DNA from: Chloroflexota bacterium | GTDB taxonomy: Bacteria > Chloroflexota > Anaerolineae > Promineifilales > Promineifilaceae | DNA: 5,927 nt | Assembly: GCA_008501785.1 (NCBI GenBank) | Contig: QQUD01000677.1 | Location: 1 to 5,927, forward strand | Direction: 5' to 3' | In this document: one piece after another, positions 1 through 5,581 of the stretch | Numbering within the stretch: the stretch's first letter is position 1 | Layout of the letters: each line of letters starts with the position of its first letter | The notes under the pieces: model-generated | Seen by the model: only the letters and a program-made list of their open reading frames with translations | What the model was told of the DNA's origin: nothing | Database searches by the model: none | Translations under genes and position numbers: made by a program

Positions 1-441
1 TTAGGGCAAAACCCTGGTGGCTGGGGCATGGTACAGGAACGGCGCGGTGAGCCTGTGGAAAACAATATACTGGCAACCTGGGACACTTCTGAGATCAATA
101 ATAACGGACCTATCACGTTGCGTATTTTGCTGTTTGGCCCGGATAACCCCAACACGCCTGAAGAAGACCGGGCGCGAATTGAACAACGCATTTTACTGAA
201 TTTATTGGAACCAACGGCGACACCGACGCCAACATCAACACATACCCCGACAGCTACGTTGACACCAACGCCGACATCAACATTACCTCCAACTGAAACA
301 CCTACCAACATCCCGGTAGCTACGCTAGCAAACACAGCTACCCCATCGCCAACGTTGGATAATTCCGCAGACACGCCTGTGCCTACGGCGACGCCAACTG
401 AAGCCTTCACACCAACGCCAACAAACACGCCAGAACCATAA
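1..441 (+). CDS. C-terminal part of an exported protein with a Thr-Pro-rich tail (5' end outside window)
   Basis: The frame is open from base 1 to a TAA at 439-441, so the internal ATG at 28 need not be the start and the gene probably begins upstream. About 65 residues of a compact domain come first. They include [17 protein letters not shown] and [14 protein letters not shown], a pattern I associate with Ig-like/beta-sandwich domains in Chloroflexota cell-surface proteins and some penicillin-binding proteins. From about base 208 to the stop follows a tail of roughly 75 residues dominated by TPTPT, TATP and TNTP units. Such tails are extracytoplasmic linkers or wall-spanning stalks. No membrane segment or sorting signal follows the tail, so anchoring, if any, must be N-terminal. 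The parent protein cannot be identified from this fragment. Export and surface location are inferred from composition. Confidence 0.7.
   Translation, partial: LGQNPGGWGMVQERRGEPVENNILATWDTSEINNNGPITLRILLFGPDNPNTPEEDRARIEQRILLNLLEPTATPTPTSTHTPTATLTPTPTSTLPPTETPTNIPVATLANTATPSPTLDNSADTPVPTATPTEAFTPTPTNTPEP
219..282 (+). repeat. Imperfect 22-bp direct repeat inside the Thr-Pro tail
   Basis: Bases 219-240 and 261-282 match at 20 of 22 positions, offset by 42 bases. Both encode a T-P-T-P-T-S-T type segment in the same frame. This looks like local duplication that lengthened the linker. Confidence 0.7.
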
Positions 442-446
442 ATACC

Positions 447-497
447 CAGGCAGTACTCATAATAAGGTGAGTGCTGCCTGATAGTGCTAACGTTTTT
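447..497 (+). terminator. Hairpin after the first gene, probable terminator
   Basis: The arm 447-459 (CAGGCAGTACTCA) pairs with 468-480 (TGAGTGCTGCCTG) over 13 positions with one G-U wobble and an 8-base loop. It starts 5 bases after the stop codon. A run of five T lies at 493-497, about 12 bases beyond the stem rather than directly after it, so it is not a textbook intrinsic terminator. Position and stem strength still favour a transcript end. The rest of the gap to the next gene shows no convincing promoter. Confidence 0.5.
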
Positions 498-580
498 GAC
501 GGGACTTTCACACACTTTTTTGGTCTGCCCGTTTAGAATAGCCAACCAATGTACCAATGATTGGCAAGGAAGACGTATTT

Positions 581-1303
581 ATGGCACACAATCGCATTAC
601 GGCCGTTTTGTTTGACTGGGACTTTACACTCGCTTATTCAATTGGACCCGATGTTCCGTTTAGTGAGCGACTGGCAATGCTTTTTGGGCAGCATGGCGTC
701 GAAACGACTCCTGGTGAAATGGCCCAAATCCTCGACACGATTCGCCGCGAAATTAACACAGGTGTTTTAAAAGCCTACCTTTTTCCCCAAGAAAAACGTG
801 CAATCATCAAAAATTATCGCGTTATTTTAGAAAAATTGGGCCATCCCGACACCAGCTATGAATTTGCGTATAAACTTTACAGTGGTTACGCTAATTTACC
901 GCATTACCTGTTTGATGATGTGTTGCCCACGTTTGAAAAACTGCAAGATGCTGGCCTAAAACTTGGTATATTGTCGAACCACTCCCGCTCTGCACGTCCT
1001 GTGATGGATGAGATGGTTGGGTCGTATATTTCAGCACCACATATCACCATTAGTGAAGACATTGGCGTTCATAAACCTGACAGCACCATTTTTTGGCTGG
1101 CTGCATCGAAAATGGAAGTCGCTCCAGAAAACTGTTTGTATGTTGGCGACAATCTTGAAGTGGATGCGATTGCGTCTGTGCAACAGGGTGGCTATGCTGG
1201 TGGCTTGTGGTTGAATCGGGCGAAACGGCCGTTTTCACCTCCATCCCTCTCCAATATCGCCGAAATCCAATCTCTAACCCAAACACTTGATTTCCTCTCA
1301 TAG
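581..1303 (+). CDS. HAD-superfamily hydrolase (subfamily IA-like phosphatase)
   Basis: Predicted soluble 240-residue phosphohydrolase of the haloacid dehalogenase superfamily. All four motifs are visible. Motif I is DWDFT, with nucleophile Asp12 and acid/base Asp14. Motif II is LSN, with Ser132. Motif III is HKPD, with Lys165. Motif IV is VGDNLEVD, with Asp190 and Asp195 for Mg2+. About 110 residues between motifs I and II leave room for a helical C1 cap, as in phosphoglycolate phosphatase and L-2-haloacid dehalogenase relatives. The start at 581 is preferred over the in-frame ATG at 557 because AAGGAAG (566-572) sits 8 bases upstream and the protein then begins just before the first beta strand. 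Substrate cannot be told from sequence. The gene appears to stand alone. Confidence 0.9.
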   Translation: MAHNRITAVLFDWDFTLAYSIGPDVPFSERLAMLFGQHGVETTPGEMAQILDTIRREINTGVLKAYLFPQEKRAIIKNYRVILEKLGHPDTSYEFAYKLYSGYANLPHYLFDDVLPTFEKLQDAGLKLGILSNHSRSARPVMDEMVGSYISAPHITISEDIGVHKPDSTIFWLAASKMEVAPENCLYVGDNLEVDAIASVQQGGYAGGLWLNRAKRPFSPPSLSNIAEIQSLTQTLDFLS

Positions 1304-1337
1304 CACTTTGTTTGAATTTTGATCTTCTATGACATCA

Positions 1338-1366
1338 TTGATGGGCTAATTAGAAACGTCTATACT
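1338..1366 (+). promoter_or_regulatory. Candidate sigma70-type promoter upstream of the decayed small gene
   Basis: TTGATG (1338-1343) and TATACT (1361-1366) are separated by exactly 17 bases. The -10 matches consensus at 5 of 6 positions and the -35 at 4 of 6. It would drive the remnant starting at 1412, leaving a leader of roughly 40 bases, and could read on into the gene at 1806. Confidence 0.5.
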
Positions 1367-1376
1367 TTTTCTAATT
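1348..1376. promoter_or_regulatory. Inverted repeat bracketing the -10 element, possible operator
   Basis: AATTAGAAA (1348-1356) and TTTCTAATT (1368-1376) are perfect 9-base inverted arms around an 11-base centre that contains the TATACT -10. This placement suits a repressor site. An AT-rich hairpin of no function is the alternative. Confidence 0.4.
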
Positions 1377-1411
1377 GATCAAAGTTTAGTCAGTTTATTT
1401 ACGGGGAACCA

Positions 1412-1727
1412 ATGAAAAACGATAGTAGTTTGCCAACTTCAAATGAATGCCTTATTGTCGCTATTGCATATGGATCCATTATATTTGGCAGCATAATTGT
1501 AAGTGGCCTTATCTGATTGAGCCAATCTCAGAAGTCAGCGTACATTCGATTTCATAGTTTACAGGCTGTTATTTGGCATATTTTTTGTTTTGTTGTCAGT
1601 TTTCCAATAGCTGCTTGTTATTTAATCACCATTTTCTTGTTGACAGGGGGAAAGCATTGAAGAAACTCAGGAATTGGACAAGAAGATTAGCTTATTGCAA
1701 AAACGGATTGATGCCGAAAAAGAGTAG
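1412..1727 (+). pseudogene. Decayed small membrane protein gene, DUF4870-like
   Basis: The ATG at 1412 opens a 34-codon reading frame (MKNDSSLPTSNECLIVAIAY onward, ending in a hydrophobic stretch) that stops at TGA 1514-1516. The same frame then continues LSQSQKSAYIRFHSLQAVIW and a second hydrophobic stretch to about 1645. The KSAYIRFHSLQAV segment resembles the K-S-x-x-V-R-F-H-A-L-Q-A signature I know from DUF4870-type proteins, where a Trp often sits where the TGA lies (TGG to TGA). At a run of five G (1646-1650) the frame appears to shift. Removing one G joins a hydrophilic, coiled-coil-like C-terminus (ESIEETQELDKKISLLQKRI and on) ending at TAG 1725-1727, for a repaired product of about 104 residues. 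GGGGA at 1403-1407 is a possible ribosome site. Two lesions suggest a pseudogene. A separate 34-residue single-span protein is possible, and sequencing error at the G-run cannot be excluded. Confidence 0.6.
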
Positions 1728-1805
1728 GCTATTGGCTAGAAACTAAAACAAGGGTACATTTACGCATATTGGCAAATCCACTAGTTATTTGTTGAGGATG
1801 TGTAA

Positions 1806-2822
1806 ATGGAACGACCTGATTTAAGCCAAACAACCCCCGAAATTCGCGCTTACATCACACACATTGAAACAGAATTAGCGCGTCTGTCCGAAGGCAAACG
1901 GCGCAGCAGTGCCCCGTCGGAGCCTAGTGAACCCGAAACGACCTTGAATGTAATTACAATAAGCCATCGCGGTGTCGCAAAACGCACGCCACGCCATCTG
2001 TATGCGCGGCAGCGGCGCAGCGGGATGGGCGTGTTTGATTTGGAAACGCCTGACGCCGACCACCCTGCCCACATCACCGTCGCTGATGAAAGTGACAATC
2101 TCCTGCTCGTTACCAGCCTGGGACGTATCTTTCGGCTGGCTGTTGCCAAAATCGCTGTGGGCGATGTGCGGGATGGTGGCGAATCGCTGGCCGAGTATAT
2201 TAAATTTCACCCGAATGAGCAGTTGATTGCTGCGCTGCCAGATGAGGGCGGCGAATTTATGATCATGGTCAGTGAACGAGGCTGGGTGCAGCGTGTGCGC
2301 AAAAGCTTTTTGGGCAGAAATTTATTCCCTGGCATGAGTTTTCACGATGTCAAACATGGCGGCAAAATCACGTCTGCGTGTTGGACACGTGGGTCGGATG
2401 AATTGTTCATCGGCACACGTCAAGGGAAAGGCATTCGTTTCCGTGAGACACAAGTGTCGGAGCGGAATGGCTGCCTTGGATTGCGTGTGGATCAAGGAGA
2501 TGTGACGGTGGCGGTAACGGCCGTTATCGAATCCAGCGGCGTTTTCCTCATTAGTCATGATGGCAAAGGCACGATTCGCAAAATGAGCGGTTTTCGTATG
2601 AACAAAGCGCCCGGTGCTGGGACAAAAGTAGCGCTCAAAACCGGCAAAATGATTGATGCTATCACGGTCAAAGAAGGTGACGATCTGTTTATCATCTCTG
2701 AGGGAGGCAAAATCATTCGCTTTAAAGCGGATGACGTGCCGCCGAAAGAAGGTGTGGTGCAGGGCGTGAACTGTATGGCTGTGAGGAATGATGCGGTAAC
2801 GGCCGTTGCTGCAACAAGATGA
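1806..2822 (+). CDS. Stand-alone DNA gyrase subunit A C-terminal-like beta-propeller protein
   Basis: A 338-residue protein matching the GyrA/ParC C-terminal DNA-wrapping domain, without the breakage-reunion domain or catalytic Tyr. Six blade signatures of the form S-x-x-G-x-x-x-R are visible at about residues 51-66, 101-116, 154-169, 201-217, 248-264 and 296-311. Residues 69-75 read QRRSGMG, a variant of the GyrA box QRRGGKG that lets gyrase wrap DNA and introduce negative supercoils. The first ~45 residues are not propeller: a predicted helix (about 10-30) followed by a charged Ser/Pro/Glu linker. GAGGA (1794-1798) lies 7 bases before the ATG, supporting the start. DNA binding in the cytoplasm is inferred from the family; partner and role are unknown. 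It could wrap DNA alone, assist gyrase or topoisomerase IV, or be a remnant of a split gyrA. A weak upstream promoter (TTGGCT 1732, TACATT 1755, 17-base spacer) is possible. Confidence 0.85.
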   Translation: MERPDLSQTTPEIRAYITHIETELARLSEGKRRSSAPSEPSEPETTLNVITISHRGVAKRTPRHLYARQRRSGMGVFDLETPDADHPAHITVADESDNLLLVTSLGRIFRLAVAKIAVGDVRDGGESLAEYIKFHPNEQLIAALPDEGGEFMIMVSERGWVQRVRKSFLGRNLFPGMSFHDVKHGGKITSACWTRGSDELFIGTRQGKGIRFRETQVSERNGCLGLRVDQGDVTVAVTAVIESSGVFLISHDGKGTIRKMSGFRMNKAPGAGTKVALKTGKMIDAITVKEGDDLFIISEGGKIIRFKADDVPPKEGVVQGVNCMAVRNDAVTAVAATR

Positions 2823-2830
2823 ATGGAAGA

Positions 2831-2891
2831 GATATTAGGAGATTGGGAGATTGGGGAATCCAGTCTCCCAATCTCCTAATCTCCTAATATC
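2831..2891. repeat. Long hairpin made of octamer tandem repeats
   Basis: Left arm 2831-2855 and right arm 2867-2891 are inverted over 25 bases with one mismatch, around an 11-base loop. The left arm contains ATTAGGAG, ATTGGGAG and ATTGGGGA in tandem (2834-2857). The right arm contains CTCCCAAT, CTCCTAAT and CTCCTAAT (2865-2888). It begins 8 bases after the propeller gene and ends 7 bases before the next ATG. No T-run follows, so it is a doubtful terminator. It could be a mobile palindromic repeat or a translation-controlling hairpin. Confidence 0.85.
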
Positions 2892-2898
2892 TTTGAAT

Positions 2899-3498
2899 AT
2901 GAATTTACTATTAGATGAGCAAATTGAATTTTTTAGTGAAAAACTGATCGATTTGGAGCATAGGCAGGAAACACTCGGCGGTTTGAGCTTCCATGAATGT
3001 ACTTTTAAGGGTTGTGATTTTACAGAAACTAACTTCAGTCACTGTACCTTTATTGATTGCGAATTCATATCGTGTGAATTGAGTTTGATCACGGTTGAAG
3101 GCTGCCGATTTAATGGCGTGCAGTTTCGTGAAACCAAGCTGATGGGCATCAACTGGTCAAAAGCAGCGATGGTAAAGCGGGTAGATTTTTTCGACTGCAA
3201 CATCAGCTATTCTACTTTTATGGAGCTTGACCTGACGCGTTCTCAAATTACCAATTGCCACGCCAAAGAAACGTATTTTGCCGAAACGAATCTGACCAAA
3301 GCAAACTTTGCCCAAACAGATTTTGTAGACAGTAAATTTTCCCATACAGATTTGACAAGGGCAGACTTTACGGGAGCCAAAAACTATTTCATTGTCTATT
3401 CACAAAACACGCTTAACAAGACAAAATTTTCCATGCCGGAAGCCCTCTCACTACTTCATGGCTTGGATATTGTTTTAGACGATCCACATTCAGAGTAA
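2899..3498 (+). CDS. Pentapeptide-repeat protein, Qnr/MfpA-like
   Basis: A 199-residue right-handed quadrilateral beta-helix protein. Central Phe/Leu residues recur every five positions. The first run goes through residues 31, 36, 41, 46, 51, 56, 61, 71, 76 and 81; the second goes from 97 to 157. A break in register at about 82-96 (MGINWSK) matches the hinge of Qnr-type proteins. The C-terminal part (DFTGAKNYFIVYSQN, then KFSMPEALSLLHGLDI) matches the cap of the Qnr-like chromosomal family. Known members mimic B-form DNA, bind gyrase or topoisomerase IV, and can lower quinolone action; that role here is inferred. ATG 2899 is chosen because MNLLLDEQ fits family N-termini, although no clear ribosome site precedes it. 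A TTG at 2851 with AGGAG 9 bases upstream would add 16 residues encoded by the hairpin repeat. No signal peptide is seen, so a cytoplasmic location is likely. Confidence 0.85.
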   Translation: MNLLLDEQIEFFSEKLIDLEHRQETLGGLSFHECTFKGCDFTETNFSHCTFIDCEFISCELSLITVEGCRFNGVQFRETKLMGINWSKAAMVKRVDFFDCNISYSTFMELDLTRSQITNCHAKETYFAETNLTKANFAQTDFVDSKFSHTDLTRADFTGAKNYFIVYSQNTLNKTKFSMPEALSLLHGLDIVLDDPHSE

Positions 3499-3521
3499 AT
3501 TCTTACCGCAGCGTTTGTTGA

Positions 3522-3576
3522 GTACGCAGAGGCTTTTTTATTTAACCGATGCGTTCTTTGCGTTCTTGGCGGTGAA
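3522..3576. repeat. Low-complexity intergenic repeat sequence
   Basis: The gap between the pentapeptide gene and the amidohydrolase holds TACGCAGAGGC, a T6 run (3534-3539), and two exact tandem 9-mers TGCGTTCTT (3550-3558, 3559-3567) followed by GGCGGTGAAAAA. This wording resembles dispersed intergenic repeats seen in several environmental bacterial genomes. Only a 4-bp stem precedes the T-run, so I do not call a terminator. Confidence 0.45.
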
Positions 3577-3594
3577 AAATTAAAGGAAAAAAAC

Positions 3595-4776
3595 ATGTTA
3601 GAAAAAGCACAAGCATTACAAGATGAGCTGGTTCGATTGCGACGCGATATTCACGCACACCCAGAATTGGGATTTCAAGAGTTTCGCACGGCGGCACTTG
3701 TTGCCGATACGCTGAAAGAGTTGGGTATTAATGTAAAAACAGGTGTTGGCCGCACCGGCGTTGTGGGCGAAATTGGCAACGATGATGGTCCCACGATTGC
3801 CATTCGTGCTGACATGGATGCTTTGCCTATTTTGCAGAAAACCGACGCCCCGTACTGCTCAACCAATGATGGCGTGATGCACGCCTGTGGTCATGATTCG
3901 CACACGGCAATGCTGCTTGGCGCGGCGCATCTTCTGCGCGAAAGTGCTGCGGAAGAGCAATGGAAGGGCAAGGTGCGTTTCCTCTTCCAACCCTGCGAAG
4001 AAACATTTGATGAAAATGGCATCAGCGGCGCAACGGCAATGATTCAAGATGGCGCGTTGGAAGGCGTCGATGCTGTGATTGCCCTGCACGTCAAATCGGA
4101 TGGGCCTGCTGGTGAGGTTACTTTTCACGACGAATACAGTTTGGCAAATGTTGATTCGTTTGAGGCTAAATTGCTTGGAGATGGCGGGCATGGCGCATAT
4201 CCGCAGACTGGCGCAGACCCGATTCACATGTTGGGGCAGGTGTTGAATGCGATTTATGCCATTCCGTCCCGTCAAATAAACCCGTTACGGCCGTGTGTGA
4301 TCAGCGTCGGTGAAGTACGTGGTGGCGCAGCCGAAAACGTGATCCCAAATGAAGTTTATTTGCAAGGAACGATCCGCTCGTATCATGACGATATTCGTGA
4401 ACAGTTGTGGGCAGAGTTAGAGCAGGTATTTAAACTGACTGAGATGATGGGCGGCCGGTATGAGTTTAAACTGCAAAAGGGATATCCAGCGCTGTACAAT
4501 GACGTTCAAGTTAATGACTGGATGCGTGATGTAGCCCGTGACATGCTAGATGAATCGAAAATTATTGAAGAAGAGTACGGCATGGGCGCAGAAGATTTTT
4601 CATACATGGCGCGTGAAGCCAAAGGCGCGATGTTTATGCTGGGCGCAGCCATCGATGATGGTACAGTACGCCATCATCACACCGATATTTTTGATATTGA
4701 TGAATCGGTACTGCCGATTGGCTCGGCGCTGCTGGCGGAAACGGCACGGAGGTTTGTGACGGGTAAGTTGAAGTAA
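3595..4776 (+). CDS. M20D-family metal-dependent amidohydrolase (N-acyl amino acid hydrolase-like)
   Basis: A 393-residue protein of normal length for M20D enzymes, which cleave the amide of N-acyl or N-acetyl amino acids (hippurate, IAA-amino acid or N-acetyl-diaminopimelate hydrolase types). The catalytic domain spans about residues 1-180 and 295-393, with a dimerisation lid between. Visible motifs are IRADMDALPI (70-79), MHACGHDSHTAML (95-107) with metal ligands Cys98 and His100, QPCEE (132-136) with the catalytic/ligand Glu pair, ALHV with His165, GGHGAYPQTGADPI (197-210) in the lid, GAEDFSYM (331-338), and a final His ligand in the HHHTD cluster (360-364). QPCEE replaces the commoner QPAEE. 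AAAGGA (3582-3587) lies 7 bases before the ATG. No signal peptide is seen. The substrate is not identifiable, and the neighbours do not suggest a pathway. Confidence 0.92.
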   Translation: MLEKAQALQDELVRLRRDIHAHPELGFQEFRTAALVADTLKELGINVKTGVGRTGVVGEIGNDDGPTIAIRADMDALPILQKTDAPYCSTNDGVMHACGHDSHTAMLLGAAHLLRESAAEEQWKGKVRFLFQPCEETFDENGISGATAMIQDGALEGVDAVIALHVKSDGPAGEVTFHDEYSLANVDSFEAKLLGDGGHGAYPQTGADPIHMLGQVLNAIYAIPSRQINPLRPCVISVGEVRGGAAENVIPNEVYLQGTIRSYHDDIREQLWAELEQVFKLTEMMGGRYEFKLQKGYPALYNDVQVNDWMRDVARDMLDESKIIEEEYGMGAEDFSYMAREAKGAMFMLGAAIDDGTVRHHHTDIFDIDESVLPIGSALLAETARRFVTGKLK

Positions 4777-4814
4777 ACAGAAAGCTGTTCGTCAGGATTT
4801 AAATTATCTGAAAT

Positions 4815-4882
4815 CTGTATACGGCCGTTTCGCCCCCATTGCCGCCACTAATTCTGCGAGACGGCCGTTTCTTTCCATACAG
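4815..4882. repeat. Stem-loop built on two ACGGCCGT palindromes
   Basis: CTGTAT (4815-4820) directly precedes ACGGCCGT (4821-4828). A second ACGGCCGT lies at 4861-4868, and ATACAG (4877-4882) follows 8 bases later. The outer hexamers are inverted copies and the inner octamers can pair with each other, giving a bulged 14-bp stem with a 32-base loop. It lies between the amidohydrolase stop and the higBA promoter and could end transcription or be a small mobile repeat. Confidence 0.5.
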
Positions 4883-4901
4883 TAGCTAGGTGGTTTTACG
4901 G

Positions 4902-4930
4902 TTGACGTATTACGTTTCACGTAATATAAT
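4902..4930 (+). promoter_or_regulatory. Strong sigma70-type promoter of higBA
   Basis: TTGACG (4902-4907), a 17-base spacer and a perfect TATAAT (4925-4930) form a near-consensus promoter. Transcription would start about 6-8 bases after the -10, which is at or within the higB ATG (4936-4938). No Shine-Dalgarno fits between, so a leaderless toxin message is predicted. Confidence 0.8.
4908..4926. promoter_or_regulatory. Perfect 19-bp dyad between -35 and -10, likely HigA operator
   Basis: TATTACGT (4908-4915) and ACGTAATA (4919-4926) are perfect 8-base inverted arms around TTC. The dyad fills the spacer and covers two bases of the -10. HigA antitoxins are known to repress their own operon through palindromes at the promoter, so autoregulation is a well-grounded inference. 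Confidence 0.7.
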
Positions 4931-4935
4931 TTAGT

Positions 4936-5214
4936 ATGATTCAATCCTTTCGGTGCAAATATACACAGAAGTTGTTCGAAGGAGGCGATCCGCGTCAGTT
5001 TCGAGTCTTCAAAAATGTTGCTATTCGTAAACTGACCCAATTAGATGCGGCGCAAACGTTAGACTTCCTCCGTTCGCCGCCTGGAAATAGGTTTGAGGCA
5101 TTGAAAGGCAATCGCCGAGGTCAATACAGTATCCGCATCAATGACCAATATCGAATTTGTTTTGTTTGGTCTGAGGGCGGTCCAGAAGATGTTGAGATTG
5201 TAGATTATCATTGA
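4936..5214 (+). CDS. higB: HigB-type toxin, RelE/ParE superfamily ribosome-dependent mRNA interferase
   Basis: A 92-residue protein of the usual HigB length. Family members cut mRNA at the ribosomal A site and slow growth when free of antitoxin. The conserved core is evident: PPGNRFEALKGNRRGQYSIR (residues 48-67), then INDQYRICFVW (68-78) and a C-terminal VEIVDYH. Likely functional residues are Lys57, Arg67, Arg73, Tyr91 and His92, all kept, so the toxin looks intact. The toxin gene comes first, as is typical for higBA. The ATG overlaps the predicted transcription start. The next gene follows after a 9-base gap. Confidence 0.93.
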   Translation: MIQSFRCKYTQKLFEGGDPRQFRVFKNVAIRKLTQLDAAQTLDFLRSPPGNRFEALKGNRRGQYSIRINDQYRICFVWSEGGPEDVEIVDYH

Positions 5215-5223
5215 GGTGCAAAA

Positions 5224-5538
5224 ATGAGTAAACCAGTAAACCGTATGCGCCCTGTTCATCCGGGAGAAATTTTACGAGAGGATTATCTTGTTCCTTTGGG
5301 TATGAGTGGCAATGCCCTTGCAATTGCCTTAGGTGTTCCAGCAACACGCATCCATGAAATTGTGAAGGAACGACGTTCAATCACGGCCGATACGGCGGAG
5401 CGATTGGCCCGTTATTTTGGCGGAGATGCCGTATCGTGGCTCTCTCTGCAAGCCTTGTATGATATTAAGACGCTCTCTACTCGTGCGGAAATTCTCAAAA
5501 GAGTGCAGCCAAGAGTCCCTTCGCCATTGGTGTTGTAG
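5224..5538 (+). CDS. higA: HigA-type antitoxin, XRE-family HTH DNA-binding protein
   Basis: A 104-residue antitoxin that binds and neutralises HigB and represses the operon. The family hallmark HPGEILREDYLVPLGMS occupies residues 12-28. The helix-turn-helix is at about residues 28-50 (ALAIALGVPATRIHEIVKER), followed by RSITADTAERLARYFGGD and a tail of about 35 residues. GAGGTG (5213-5218), overlapping the higB TGA, lies 5 bases before the ATG, so translation of higA is close-coupled to higB. No terminator is evident downstream in the 43 bases before the next gene. Confidence 0.94.
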   Translation: MSKPVNRMRPVHPGEILREDYLVPLGMSGNALAIALGVPATRIHEIVKERRSITADTAERLARYFGGDAVSWLSLQALYDIKTLSTRAEILKRVQPRVPSPLVL

Positions 5539-5581
5539 AACGTGTATTGAGTATTTTGCTACTTTTCGCTACACTGTTGCG

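Noticed and set aside
496..539. TTGACG (496-501) and TAGAAT (534-539) as a promoter for the HAD gene
   Set aside because: The spacing is 32 bases, far beyond the usual 16-18, and no other -35/-10 pair fits.
1514..1516. TGA read as tryptophan or selenocysteine (recoded genetic code)
   Set aside because: Other genes here end at TGA (2822, 5214) and use TGG for Trp without in-frame TGA. No supporting stem-loop or Sec context was seen, and a second frameshift lies downstream.
1850..2210. Two - strand reading frames of about 100 codons inside the propeller gene
   Set aside because: They lie opposite conserved blade sequence and are Arg/Ser-rich in the way antisense frames often are.
2831..2891. 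CRISPR-like repeat array
   Set aside because: Octamers are contiguous without spacers and are arranged as inverted arms, so this is a hairpin of tandem repeats.
3511..3540. Intrinsic terminator after the pentapeptide gene
   Set aside because: A T6 run is present, but only a 4-bp stem (GCGT/ACGC) precedes it, too weak to call.
3859..4275. 138-codon reading frame on the - strand inside the amidohydrolase gene
   Set aside because: It is antisense to a strongly conserved enzyme and has no domain pattern of its own.
4804..5040. 78-codon reading frame on the - strand over the higB promoter and 5' end
   Set aside because: It overlaps a clear promoter and the conserved higB gene and shows no recognisable protein features, so it is a shadow frame.
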